From: Burkholderiaceae bacterium
GTDB lineage: Bacteria > Pseudomonadota > Gammaproteobacteria > Burkholderiales > Burkholderiaceae_E
Direction of reading: 5' to 3'
Length of the DNA stretch: 64,000 nt
NCBI GenBank assembly: GCA_023954045.1
Contig: JAMLIR010000019.1
Location: 1 to 64,000, forward strand
Under the pieces are notes generated by a model. The model did no database searches and had not been told where the DNA came from. It saw nothing but the letters and a program-made list of their open reading frames with translations. How positions within the stretch are numbered: position 1 is the first letter of the stretch; every line of letters starts with the position of its first letter. Below, piece after piece: positions 26,432 to 34,230 of this stretch. The position numbers were made by a program, and so were the translations under genes.

Positions 26432-27253
26432 TCAGGGCAGTCTTGCCGCGCGCCGGGAGGCCAGCGGGTCCTGGCGAAAATAGTCACGAAACAGCGCATA
26501 CAGCGCCGGGTAGGCGCGCGCGAGCGCCGCTGGCGCCGTGAAGAAGGTCTCGGCGCTCACTGCGAAGAACTCGCCGGGGTCGGTGGCCGCGTAGGGGTCG
26601 AGCGGCAGGCGGTCGTACCAGGCGTCGGCGGCAGCGGATTCCGGGTCGACGTGGCGCGGAATCGCCGCTTCGATCCGGTCGAGTCTCGTGCAGAAATCCT
26701 CGTAGGCGTCGTTCATCGTGTGCGCCCAGCGGGCGCGCATCGCGCCGGGCAGCGGCGGCGCGCCGTCGGGCGAACCGTCCAGCATGTCGAGCTTGTGGAC
26801 GAATTCGTGGATCACTACGTTGTAGCCGACGTGGCCGGCGGCCGGATCGGCGTCGGGCCAGGACAGCACCACCGGCCCGCCCTCCATGGCCTCGCCGGCC
26901 AGCTCGTCGTCGTACTCGTGGACCACGCCGGCTTCGTCGACCTGCTTGCGCGGAGCGACGAAGCGGTCGGGATAGACGACGATCTCGACGAAGTCGCGGT
27001 AGCCGGACAGGCCCAGATGCAGCGCGGGCAGGCAGGCCTGCAGCGCGATCGCGATGCGCACCCGGTCGTCGATCACGAAGCCGGCCGCGCCGCTGAACTG
27101 CTTGGCGGCGAGGAAGGCCGCGCACTGGCTCCTCAGCAGCTCTCGCTCGGCCTCGTCCAGATGCGCCAGGAACGGCAGGCCGGCGGCGACGCGCCGCCAT
27201 GTCGCGGGGTCGATCGGTTCGGTTCGGGCAAGGCCCAGCAGTTTTCGCAGCAT
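26432..27253 (-). CDS. mtfA: MtfA-type zinc-dependent peptidase
   Basis: 273 residues. The M90 zinc motif HEFVH and the downstream third ligand Glu in the segment EFFAVSAETFF are visible, as are VVYPDRFV and VLSWPDAD of the MtfA family. In E. coli MtfA binds the Mlc repressor and so influences PTS glucose uptake; the peptidase role itself is conserved more widely. Starts at ATG 27253 with a weak ribosome site, divergent from relA. About 235 bp between it and the PrsR-like gene hold no recognisable feature. Confidence 0.9.
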   Translation of the reverse strand: MLRKLLGLARTEPIDPATWRRVAAGLPFLAHLDEAERELLRSQCAAFLAAKQFSGAAGFVIDDRVRIAIALQACLPALHLGLSGYRDFVEIVVYPDRFVAPRKQVDEAGVVHEYDDELAGEAMEGGPVVLSWPDADPAAGHVGYNVVIHEFVHKLDMLDGSPDGAPPLPGAMRARWAHTMNDAYEDFCTRLDRIEAAIPRHVDPESAAADAWYDRLPLDPYAATDPGEFFAVSAETFFTAPAALARAYPALYALFRDYFRQDPLASRRAARLP

Positions 27254-27270
27254 CGAGGATCCGTTGTGCT

Positions 27271-27299
27271 TCGGCAGGCGCCGCGCGCCTGCCTATAAT
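27271..27299 (+). promoter_or_regulatory. Putative relA promoter
   Basis: A perfect TATAAT lies at 27294-27299, 42 bp upstream of the relA start, in GC-rich DNA where it is unlikely by chance. The -35 region (TCGGCA at 27271-27276, 17-bp spacing) is poor, implying help from an activator. Confidence 0.5.
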
Positions 27300-27340
27300 C
27301 GGATGCGGGTGGCGAATCGATCAAGCGCGAGGCAAGTCCG

Positions 27341-29623
27341 ATGGGCACGCAGCCGGCCGTCGCCGGCGATACGGGAGTGCAGCCAGGCGCCGCGCACGAA
27401 GACGCGGCGCAGCGCGCGCTCGCGTGGATGCAGGAGCGCGCCGGTGACGCGGTCGGGCGCAGCGGCGAGCGCTATGTCGACCACGCCCGGGCGACGATCG
27501 CGATCCTTCGCGAGCTGGGCGTCGACGAGGCGGTGCTGGCGGCCGCGGCGCTGATCTCCCCGGCCGATCGCCTGCCGTTGCGCGACATCGCGGCGCAGTT
27601 CGGCGACGAGGTCGCGCGGCTGGTCGAAGCGATGCGGCAGATCCAGCGCCTGCGCGAGCTGCATTCGATGCCGGGCGCGGCCGGCCAGGGGCAGGCGGAG
27701 ACGCTGCGCCGGATGCTTCTGGCGATGGCGGCCGACATCCGCGTCGTGCTGCTGCGGCTGGCCTCGCGACTGCACACGCTGCGTTATCACGCGGCGCAGC
27801 GCCGCCCGCCCGACCCGGCGATCGCGCGCGAGACGCTCGAGGTGCTGGCGCCGCTGGCCAATCGCCTGGGCCTGTGGCAACTCAAGTGGGAACTGGAAGA
27901 CCTCGCGTTCCGCTTCCTCGACCCGGATACCTATCGCGAACTCGCGCGCCAGCTCGAGGAACGCCGCGCCGCGCGCGAGGCCTTCGTCGAGGTGGCGATG
28001 CAGCGCCTGCGCGCGGAGCTCGCGGCGGCCGGGCTGCGTGCCGAGGTCAGCGGCCGGCCGAAGCACCTGTACAGCATCTACAGCAAGATGCGCAGCAAGC
28101 GGCGCGCGCTCGACGAGATCAGCGACCTGCGCGGGCTGCGGGTGATCGTCGACACGGTCGCGCAGTGCTACACCGCGCTGGGCATCGTCCACGCGATCTG
28201 GACCCAGGTGCCGCAGGAGTTCGACGACTACATCGCGCGACCCAAGCCCAACGGCTACCGATCGCTGCACACCGTGGTGCTGGCCGACGACGGCCGGCCG
28301 CTGGAGGTGCAGATCCGCACCCGCGAGATGCATCGCTTCGCCGAGTACGGCGTTGCCTCGCACTGGCGCTACAAGGAGGGCGCGGCGGCGCCCGCACGAG
28401 GGGCGCGCGCGCCCGGGGCGGGGTACGAGGAGCAGATCGCCTGGATGCGCCAGCTGCTCGCCTGGCAGCGCGAGGTCGGGCAGGCGCTGGGCAGCGCACA
28501 GGCGGCCGGCACTGCGGGCGCACCGGCGGCGGCGCAGCAGGGCGCCTCGGGCCAGCCGTCGCCGCAGCCCGCAGTCGAGGAGCGCATCTACGTGCTCACG
28601 CCGCAGGCGCGGGTGATCGAGCTGCCGGCCGGCGCCACGCCGATCGACTTCGCCTATCACGTGCACACCAGCCTCGGGCATCGCTGCCGCGGCGCGCGGG
28701 TCGACGGCCACATGGTGCCGTTGAACACTCCGCTCCAGAGCGGCCAGACGGTCGAGATCGTCGCGGCGAAGGAGACCGGCCACGAAGGGCCGTCGCGCGA
28801 CTGGCTCAATCCCCAGCTCGGCTACGTGCGCAGTCCGCGCACCCGCAACAAGGTGCGCCAGTGGTTCAATGCGCTCGAGCTCGAGCGCGACACCGCCGCG
28901 GGCCGCGAGCGGGTCGAGCGGGTGCTGCAGCGCGAGGGGCGCACGGCGCTGGCGTTCGAGGAGCTGGCGCGCCGGCTCGGGTTCGAAGCGGCGGGGCCGA
29001 TGTTCGTCGCGGTGGCGCGCGACGAGGTCGGCGTGCGCCAGCTCGAGGACGCGGTGCGCGGCCCGGCGGCCGCGGCGGCCGGCGGTGCGCCGGCGGCCGT
29101 CCCCGAGCAGCCCCAGCTCGTCGCGCCGCGCCGCCGCGCGCGCGAGGCAGGCGGCCGCGGCGACGGCGTGCTGGTGGTCGGCATCGACTCGCTGATGACG
29201 CAACTGGCCCGCTGCTGCAGGCCGGTCCCGCCCGACGGCATCGTGGGCTTCGTCACCAAGGGTCACGGCGTGTCGGTGCACCGCGAGAATTGCGCGACCT
29301 TTGCGCGAATGGCCGATCGCGCGCCCGAGCGGGTCATCGAGACCGCGTGGGGCGAGGAGGCGCTGCGCGGCGGCCCCGAAGGGCGCGCGCGGCGGTTTCC
29401 GGCCGACGTGGAGGTGCGCGCCAGCGACCGGCCGGGCTTGCTGCGCGACATCACCGAGGTGTTCGCGCGCGATCGCCTGAACGTGACGGCGGTGCAGACG
29501 CTGTCGCGGCAGCAGGTGGCCAGCATGCGATTCACCGTCGAAGTGCCGGACGCGGGGCAGCTGGCCCGCACGCTCGCGGCCGTCCGCGAGGTGAACGGCG
29601 TCGTCCAGGCCCGGCGGCGCTGA
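27341..29623 (+). CDS. relA: GTP pyrophosphokinase RelA
   Basis: 760 residues, start ATG 27341 with GAGG at 8 nt. The N-terminal HD domain is degenerate: where SpoT has LLHDVIEDT this protein has AALISPADR, so hydrolase activity is lost. The synthetase domain (about 240-400) contains EFDDYIARPKPNGYRSLH; the EFDD form of the ExDD motif marks RelA-type synthetases. TGS (about 425-485), helical, zinc-finger-like (RCCRPVP region) and ACT (about 690-760) domains follow. Makes (p)ppGpp on stalled ribosomes. Confidence 0.95.
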   Translation: MGTQPAVAGDTGVQPGAAHEDAAQRALAWMQERAGDAVGRSGERYVDHARATIAILRELGVDEAVLAAAALISPADRLPLRDIAAQFGDEVARLVEAMRQIQRLRELHSMPGAAGQGQAETLRRMLLAMAADIRVVLLRLASRLHTLRYHAAQRRPPDPAIARETLEVLAPLANRLGLWQLKWELEDLAFRFLDPDTYRELARQLEERRAAREAFVEVAMQRLRAELAAAGLRAEVSGRPKHLYSIYSKMRSKRRALDEISDLRGLRVIVDTVAQCYTALGIVHAIWTQVPQEFDDYIARPKPNGYRSLHTVVLADDGRPLEVQIRTREMHRFAEYGVASHWRYKEGAAAPARGARAPGAGYEEQIAWMRQLLAWQREVGQALGSAQAAGTAGAPAAAQQGASGQPSPQPAVEERIYVLTPQARVIELPAGATPIDFAYHVHTSLGHRCRGARVDGHMVPLNTPLQSGQTVEIVAAKETGHEGPSRDWLNPQLGYVRSPRTRNKVRQWFNALELERDTAAGRERVERVLQREGRTALAFEELARRLGFEAAGPMFVAVARDEVGVRQLEDAVRGPAAAAAGGAPAAVPEQPQLVAPRRRAREAGGRGDGVLVVGIDSLMTQLARCCRPVPPDGIVGFVTKGHGVSVHRENCATFARMADRAPERVIETAWGEEALRGGPEGRARRFPADVEVRASDRPGLLRDITEVFARDRLNVTAVQTLSRQQVASMRFTVEVPDAGQLARTLAAVREVNGVVQARRR

Positions 29624-29638
29624 ACGCGGCGGCCGGCG

Positions 29639-29663
29639 CAGTCTGCCGGCTCAGTCTGCCGGC
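29639..29663. repeat. 12-bp tandem direct repeat at the mog stop
   Basis: CAGTCTGCCGGC occurs at 29639-29650 and again at 29652-29663, a 13-bp period. The second copy includes the last codons of mog. It fills the short gap between convergent relA and mog. Confidence 0.6.
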
Positions 29664-30256
29664 CTCGGTGGGCGCTGGGCCGACTTCGGGCGGAAAGCCT
29701 TGCAGACCGTTTCGTTCGTTTCGAGGTAGGGGGCGCCGATCAGGTCGAGGCAGTAGGGGATCGCGGCAAAGATGCCGTGCACCTTCTGGCCGCCGTCGGC
29801 ATCCTTCAGGCCTTCGAGGGTCTCGCGGATCGACCTGGGCTGGCCGGGCAGGTTGACGATGAGGGCGCGGCCGCGCACGACCGCGACCTGGCGCGAGAGG
29901 ATCGCGGTGGGCACGAAGTTCAGGCTGATCTGCCGCATCTGCTCGCCGAAGCCGGGCATCTCGCGCTCGCCGACCGCCAGCGTCGCGTCCGGCGTCACGT
30001 CCCGCGGGGCTGGGCCGGTGCCGCCGGTGGTGAGCACGAGGCTGCAACCCTCCTGGTCGACCAGCTCGACGAGGGTGCGCTCGATCTGCGCACGCTCGTC
30101 GGGGATCAGGCGCACGACCGGTTCCCAGGCCGTGGTCAGGGCGCTGGCGAGCCACTGCTGCAGCGCGGGGACGCCCTGGTCCGGGTAGACGCCTTGCGAG
30201 GCCCGGTCGCTGATCGACAGGAGGCCGATGCGGATCGGGTGGGTGGGGTCGGTCAT
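29651..30256 (-). CDS. mog: Molybdopterin adenylyltransferase
   Basis: 201 residues, close to E. coli MogA. The molybdopterin-binding signature VLTTGGTGPAPRDVTPDATL is present (about residues 75-95), as is the ISDRASQGVYPDQGVPAL N-terminal segment. It adenylates molybdopterin before molybdate insertion. Lies 28 nt downstream of darP, likely cotranscribed. Confidence 0.94.
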   Translation of the reverse strand: MTDPTHPIRIGLLSISDRASQGVYPDQGVPALQQWLASALTTAWEPVVRLIPDERAQIERTLVELVDQEGCSLVLTTGGTGPAPRDVTPDATLAVGEREMPGFGEQMRQISLNFVPTAILSRQVAVVRGRALIVNLPGQPRSIRETLEGLKDADGGQKVHGIFAAIPYCLDLIGAPYLETNETVCKAFRPKSAQRPPRPAD

Positions 30257-30284
30257 CGCGGTGGTTCTCCTCGTGCGGGCGGCG

Positions 30285-30785
30285 TCAGGCGAGCCGGTCG
30301 CGGATCTTGCGGAACAGCTCGCGAAACGCGCGCCCGGGGCCGCCGGCGGCCAGTTCGCCGCGCGCGCGCGGCACCAGCGGCTCGAGGCTCTCCCGGGTGT
30401 CGGGGTATTGCGCGAGCCAGTCGCCGAGCGCGCGATCGTCGGCCAGGATGCGCTCCCGCCACCGCTCGGCGGCGTGCATTACCGCGGTGGCCACCCGGTG
30501 CTCGCGGGTCTCGTCGGACAGGGCGTCGCGCAACGCCTCGGCGTCGATCTCGCGCATCAGCCGGCCGATGTACTGCAGCTGGCGCCGCCGGCCTTCGTGG
30601 GCGCGGATCGCGCGTGCCGTGCGCACCGCGTCGATCAGCTCGGGGGTGACCGGCAGCCGCTCGAGGCGCTCGTCGGCCAGCGGCAGCAGGCTCTCGCCGA
30701 GCGCCTGCAGCGCGAGCATCTCGCGCTTGCGCTGCGACTTGCTGGGCTCTTCGTTGCGCTGCGGATCTCGGGTGCGGGCGCTCAT
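30285..30785 (-). CDS. darP: Ribosome-associated DarP/YjgA protein (DUF615)
   Basis: 166 residues with the family segments PSKSQRKREMLALQALGESL, RRRQLQYIGRLMREID and the C-terminal RGELAAGGPGRAFRELFR. DarP associates with pre-50S particles and aids late assembly in E. coli. Divergent from pmbA, its usual neighbour in proteobacteria. Confidence 0.93.
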   Translation of the reverse strand: MSARTRDPQRNEEPSKSQRKREMLALQALGESLLPLADERLERLPVTPELIDAVRTARAIRAHEGRRRQLQYIGRLMREIDAEALRDALSDETREHRVATAVMHAAERWRERILADDRALGDWLAQYPDTRESLEPLVPRARGELAAGGPGRAFRELFRKIRDRLA

Positions 30786-30873
30786 GGCATGGGAAGCGGG
30801 ACTGCGCTGCTATGATACCCGGCCACCCATGGGCGGCGCGCGTTGCCGCCGGCCCTGCCGACTCACGTTCCGC

Positions 30874-32238
30874 ATGCCCACTGAAGCCCGCCAAACCATG
30901 TTCGAGTACGACCAGGCGCGATTGCGCGAGATCGCCGGGGCGGCGCTCGCCTTCGCGCGCGAGTTCGGCGCCAGCGGCGCCGCGGTCGACGTGTCCGAGA
31001 ACAGCGGCCTGTCGGTCAACGTGCGCAAGGGGCGCATCGAGACGATCGAACAGAACCGCGACAAGGGGCTCGGCGTCACCGTCTACGCGGGCCAGCGGAT
31101 GGGGCACGCCAGTTCCACCGATTTCTCGCCGGAGGCGCTGCGCGAGACGGTGAACGCCGCCTGGCAGATCGCGCGCTTCACCGCCGAGGATCCCTGCGCC
31201 GGACTGCCCGACGTCGACACGCTGGCCACCTCGCAGCCCGACCTGAAGGTGTTCCACCAGTGGCCGATCACGGTCGACGAGGCGGTCGAGATCGCCCGGC
31301 GCGCCGAGCGCGCCGCCTTCGACACCTCGCCGGCGATCGCCAATTCCGAGGGCGCGTCGGTCACGGTGAGCCACGGACACTTCGTCGCCGCCAATACGCT
31401 GGGCTTCGCGGGCGGCTATCGCTACAGCCGCCATTCGATCGCCTGCGCGCCGATCGCGCGCCGCCGCGGCGAGATGCAGCGCGACGACTGGTACTCGTCG
31501 CACTGCAATCCGGCCCGGCTGGCCGATCCCGAAGCGCTCGGGCGCTACGCGGCCGAGCGCGCGCTGGCGCGGCTGGGCTCGCGGCGACTGAGCACGCGGC
31601 GCGCGCCGGTGCTGTTCGAGGCGCCGCTGGCCTGCGGGCTGCTCGGCCACCTGGTGCAGGCGGCCAGCGGCGGCGCCTTGTACCGGAAGGCGAGTTTCCT
31701 GGTCGACGCGCTCGGCCAGAAACTGTTTCCGGCGCACGTCGACGTGGTCGAGGATCCGCACCGGCCCGGCGAGTCGGGCAGCACGCCGTTCGACAACGAG
31801 GGCGTGGCCACGCGGCGGCGCAAGGTGGTGGAGGCGGGCGAGCTCAAGGGCTACTTCCTGTCGACCTACTCGGCGCGCAAGCTCGGCATGAAGAGCACCG
31901 GCAACGCGGGCGGCTCGCACAACCTGTGGTTCGCGAGCCGCGCGAGGCGGCGCGGCGACTCCTTCGAGAAGATGCTCGCGAAGCTGGGCACCGGCCTGCT
32001 GGTCACCGACCTGATGGGCCAGGGCGTGAACTACGTGACCGGCGACTACTCGCGCGGCGCAAGCGGCTACTGGGTCGAGGGCGGGCGAATCCGCTACCCG
32101 GTGGAGGAAATCACGATCGCCGGCAACCTGCGCGACATGTTCCGCGGCATCGTGGCGATCGGCGCGGACGAGATCACCCGCGGCACGAAGCGCAGCGGCT
32201 CGGTGCTGATCGACGAGATGGCGATCGCCGGAAGCTGA
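30874..32238 (+). CDS. pmbA: Metalloprotease PmbA/TldE
   Basis: 454 residues from ATG 30874; ATG 30898 is an alternative and neither has a strong ribosome site. Recognisable segments are GLSVNVRKGRIETIEQNRDK, GHASSTDFSPEALRETV and, near the C-terminus, GVNYVTGDYSRGASGYWVEG and YPVEEITIAGNL. With TldD it forms a protease that trims peptides such as microcin and CcdA. As in other TldE proteins the HExxxH zinc motif of TldD is absent. Confidence 0.94.
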   Translation: MPTEARQTMFEYDQARLREIAGAALAFAREFGASGAAVDVSENSGLSVNVRKGRIETIEQNRDKGLGVTVYAGQRMGHASSTDFSPEALRETVNAAWQIARFTAEDPCAGLPDVDTLATSQPDLKVFHQWPITVDEAVEIARRAERAAFDTSPAIANSEGASVTVSHGHFVAANTLGFAGGYRYSRHSIACAPIARRRGEMQRDDWYSSHCNPARLADPEALGRYAAERALARLGSRRLSTRRAPVLFEAPLACGLLGHLVQAASGGALYRKASFLVDALGQKLFPAHVDVVEDPHRPGESGSTPFDNEGVATRRRKVVEAGELKGYFLSTYSARKLGMKSTGNAGGSHNLWFASRARRRGDSFEKMLAKLGTGLLVTDLMGQGVNYVTGDYSRGASGYWVEGGRIRYPVEEITIAGNLRDMFRGIVAIGADEITRGTKRSGSVLIDEMAIAGS

Positions 32239-32247
32239 GCCCGGCGC

Positions 32248-32475
32248 TCAGTGCACCCAGCCGGCCAGTTGCCGGCGCACCTCCCCGGGGTCGGGCGCGG
32301 CGTCGGGCGTAGCGCGGACGATCGGCCCGGGCGAGGCCGCCGGGTCGTCGAGCACCGCGACCGCTTCCGCCGGCGCCGGGGTCATCGCCGCCGCGGCGGC
32401 GCTGCATTCGTCGAGCAGTTCGTCGGCGTGGCGCACCAGAGCCAGGTAGCGGCGGAGCAGTCGGCGATCGGTCAT
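32248..32475 (-). CDS. Small hypothetical protein
   Basis: 75 residues from ATG 32475, with AAGGTG 7 nt upstream. The N-terminal third is helical and basic (MTDRRLLRRYLALVRHADELL), followed by a Pro/Ala-rich stretch. It sits convergent to pmbA and divergent from greB. I do not recognise it; codon use is compatible with a real gene. Confidence 0.45.
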   Translation of the reverse strand: MTDRRLLRRYLALVRHADELLDECSAAAAAMTPAPAEAVAVLDDPAASPGPIVRATPDAAPDPGEVRRQLAGWVH

Positions 32476-32631
32476 GGCGGGCACCTTGCGCGGAGCGAAC
32501 CCGGTCGGGGGTATGCTGCGATCGTCCGGCTCGCGGTCCCGGGTATCGAGGAACTGCGTCACGGACGGCGCGGTGCGGCCGCGGGCCGGCTGCGCACGCA
32601 GTGGCAGATGTCCGGTTCCGGAACAGAGGCA

Positions 32632-33189
32632 ATGAGCAAGGCATTCGTGAAGGACGACGCCGCGGACGACGCGGACGAGTTCGAGGCGGCCGAGGACGCG
32701 GCATCGCAGGCGCCGGGAGGGCGCAACTACATCACGCGCCAGGGCTACGAGCGGCTGAAGGCCGAACTGCTCGCGCTGATCGACGTCGAGCGTCCCGAGG
32801 TCGTGCGCGTCGTGTCGTGGGCCGCCTCGAACGGCGACCGCTCCGAGAACGGCGACTACATCTACGGCAAGAAGCGGCTGCGCGAGATCGACCGACGCAT
32901 CCGCTTCCTGACGCGGCGACTCGACGCCGCCGAGGTCGTCGATACCGAGCGGCAGCGCGACCTCGACCAGGTCTTCTTCGGCGCCACGGTGACCTATTTG
33001 CGCAACGGCGAGCGCGAGGAGACGGTGCGCATCGTCGGCGTCGACGAGGTGGATCCCGCCGCCGGCTGCGTGAGCTGGGTCTCGCCGGTCGCCCGCGCGT
33101 TGCTCAAGGCGCGCGAGGGCGACGTGGTGACGCTTCGCACGCCCAGCGGGATGGACGAACTGGAAGTGCTCTCGGTCGGCTATGGGTGA
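32632..33189 (+). CDS. greB: Transcription elongation factor GreB
   Basis: 185 residues from ATG 32632 (MSKAFVKDD, with AGAGG just upstream). Starts with an acidic extension of about 25 residues, then the Gre coiled coil with SNGDRSENGDYIYGKKRLREID, which contains the acidic tip used to stimulate RNA polymerase cleavage. The C-terminal FKBP-like domain includes VFFGATVTYL and VSWVSPVARALLKAREGD. The NGDYIYGKK form distinguishes GreB from GreA. Confidence 0.94.
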   Translation: MSKAFVKDDAADDADEFEAAEDAASQAPGGRNYITRQGYERLKAELLALIDVERPEVVRVVSWAASNGDRSENGDYIYGKKRLREIDRRIRFLTRRLDAAEVVDTERQRDLDQVFFGATVTYLRNGEREETVRIVGVDEVDPAAGCVSWVSPVARALLKAREGDVVTLRTPSGMDELEVLSVGYG

Positions 33190-33297
33190 CGGCGCACGGG
33201 CCGGTTCGCGCCGGCAGTGTGCGGAATTGCCGCGCAAAGCCATCGTTTCGATGCAGGATTGAAGGCGGGCGCGACAGCCCGGAGGGAGATTTCGATC

Positions 33298-34230
33298 GTG
33301 GGCGCCATCTATTTCGACCGCAGCATCCCTGACGACCAGAGACGCGCACGGCTCTACGAAGGCGACCTGTTCGTCTATTCGCCCAGCCCGGAATCCCTGG
33401 AGCTGGTCGCGCTCGCGCGGCAACTGCTCGCCAAGGCGTTCGACGGGCTCGATCCCGAGCTCGCGCAGCACGAAATGGACGTCCACCAGTATGCGGCGAT
33501 CCTGGCCAGGGCGAAGCCCGAATTCATTCATCACCCCGAGTGCAAGCGCCTGGTGCCGGCGATCCTTGCACGCCTGGGATGCGATCTGGACAAGGTCTAC
33601 TTCGACGTTCCCCGGATGCGCAGCTCGACGAGCCACGGATACCTGACCACCGGCATCGCCTATGCGTTCCATCCGCACCGGGACACCTGGTACTCGGCCC
33701 CGATGTGCCAGATCAACTGGTGGATGCCGATCTTCGAGATCGAGGCCGGCAACGCGATGGCGTTCCATCCGTACCACTTCGACAACCCGGTCGACAACGA
33801 CTCGGAGTGCTACGACTACCAGGCCTGGAACGCGTCCTCGCGCTTTACGGCCGCCCAGCACGTCGGAAAGGATACGCGGCGCCAGCCGCGGGCGACCGGG
33901 GCCATGAAGACCGATCCGAGCACCGTGGTCGTCGCGCCGCCGGGCGGGTTGCTGCTGTTCTCGGGGGCGCAGCTGCATTCGTCGATCCCGAACCAGACCG
34001 GCCGGACAAGGTTCAGCATCGACTTCCGGACGGTCCACGTCGGCGATCTTCGCTCGCTGGCGGGGGCACCCAACCTCGACTCGAAGTGCACGGGCTCCGC
34101 AATCGGCGACTACCTGAGGGGCAGCGACCTGTCGCACGTTCCCGAGGATGTGCAGGCGGTGTACCTGCCAGGTCACCCGCAGCCGGTCACGGGGCTGGGC
34201 CGCCCGACCGCGGACCTCAGCTACGGCTGA
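33298..34230 (+). CDS. Putative Fe(II)/2-oxoglutarate dioxygenase-like protein
   Basis: 310 residues from GTG 33298, preceded by GGAGGGAG; an upstream GTG at 33217 lacks a ribosome site. A double-stranded beta-helix iron site can be read: HRD in FHPHRDTWYSAPMCQ gives the His-x-Asp pair, and a distal His in SGAQLHSSIPNQ is followed by Arg in TGRTRFSIDFR, the usual 2-oxoglutarate contact. Resembles phytanoyl-CoA-type hydroxylases; the substrate is unknown. It lies between greB and spoT and its last 14 nt overlap the convergent spoT end. Confidence 0.65.
   Translation: MGAIYFDRSIPDDQRRARLYEGDLFVYSPSPESLELVALARQLLAKAFDGLDPELAQHEMDVHQYAAILARAKPEFIHHPECKRLVPAILARLGCDLDKVYFDVPRMRSSTSHGYLTTGIAYAFHPHRDTWYSAPMCQINWWMPIFEIEAGNAMAFHPYHFDNPVDNDSECYDYQAWNASSRFTAAQHVGKDTRRQPRATGAMKTDPSTVVVAPPGGLLLFSGAQLHSSIPNQTGRTRFSIDFRTVHVGDLRSLAGAPNLDSKCTGSAIGDYLRGSDLSHVPEDVQAVYLPGHPQPVTGLGRPTADLSYG

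Noticed and set aside
29639-29663. Start of a CRISPR or tandem array
   Set aside because: Only two 12-bp copies in direct contact; no spacers. No CRISPR array was seen anywhere in the window.
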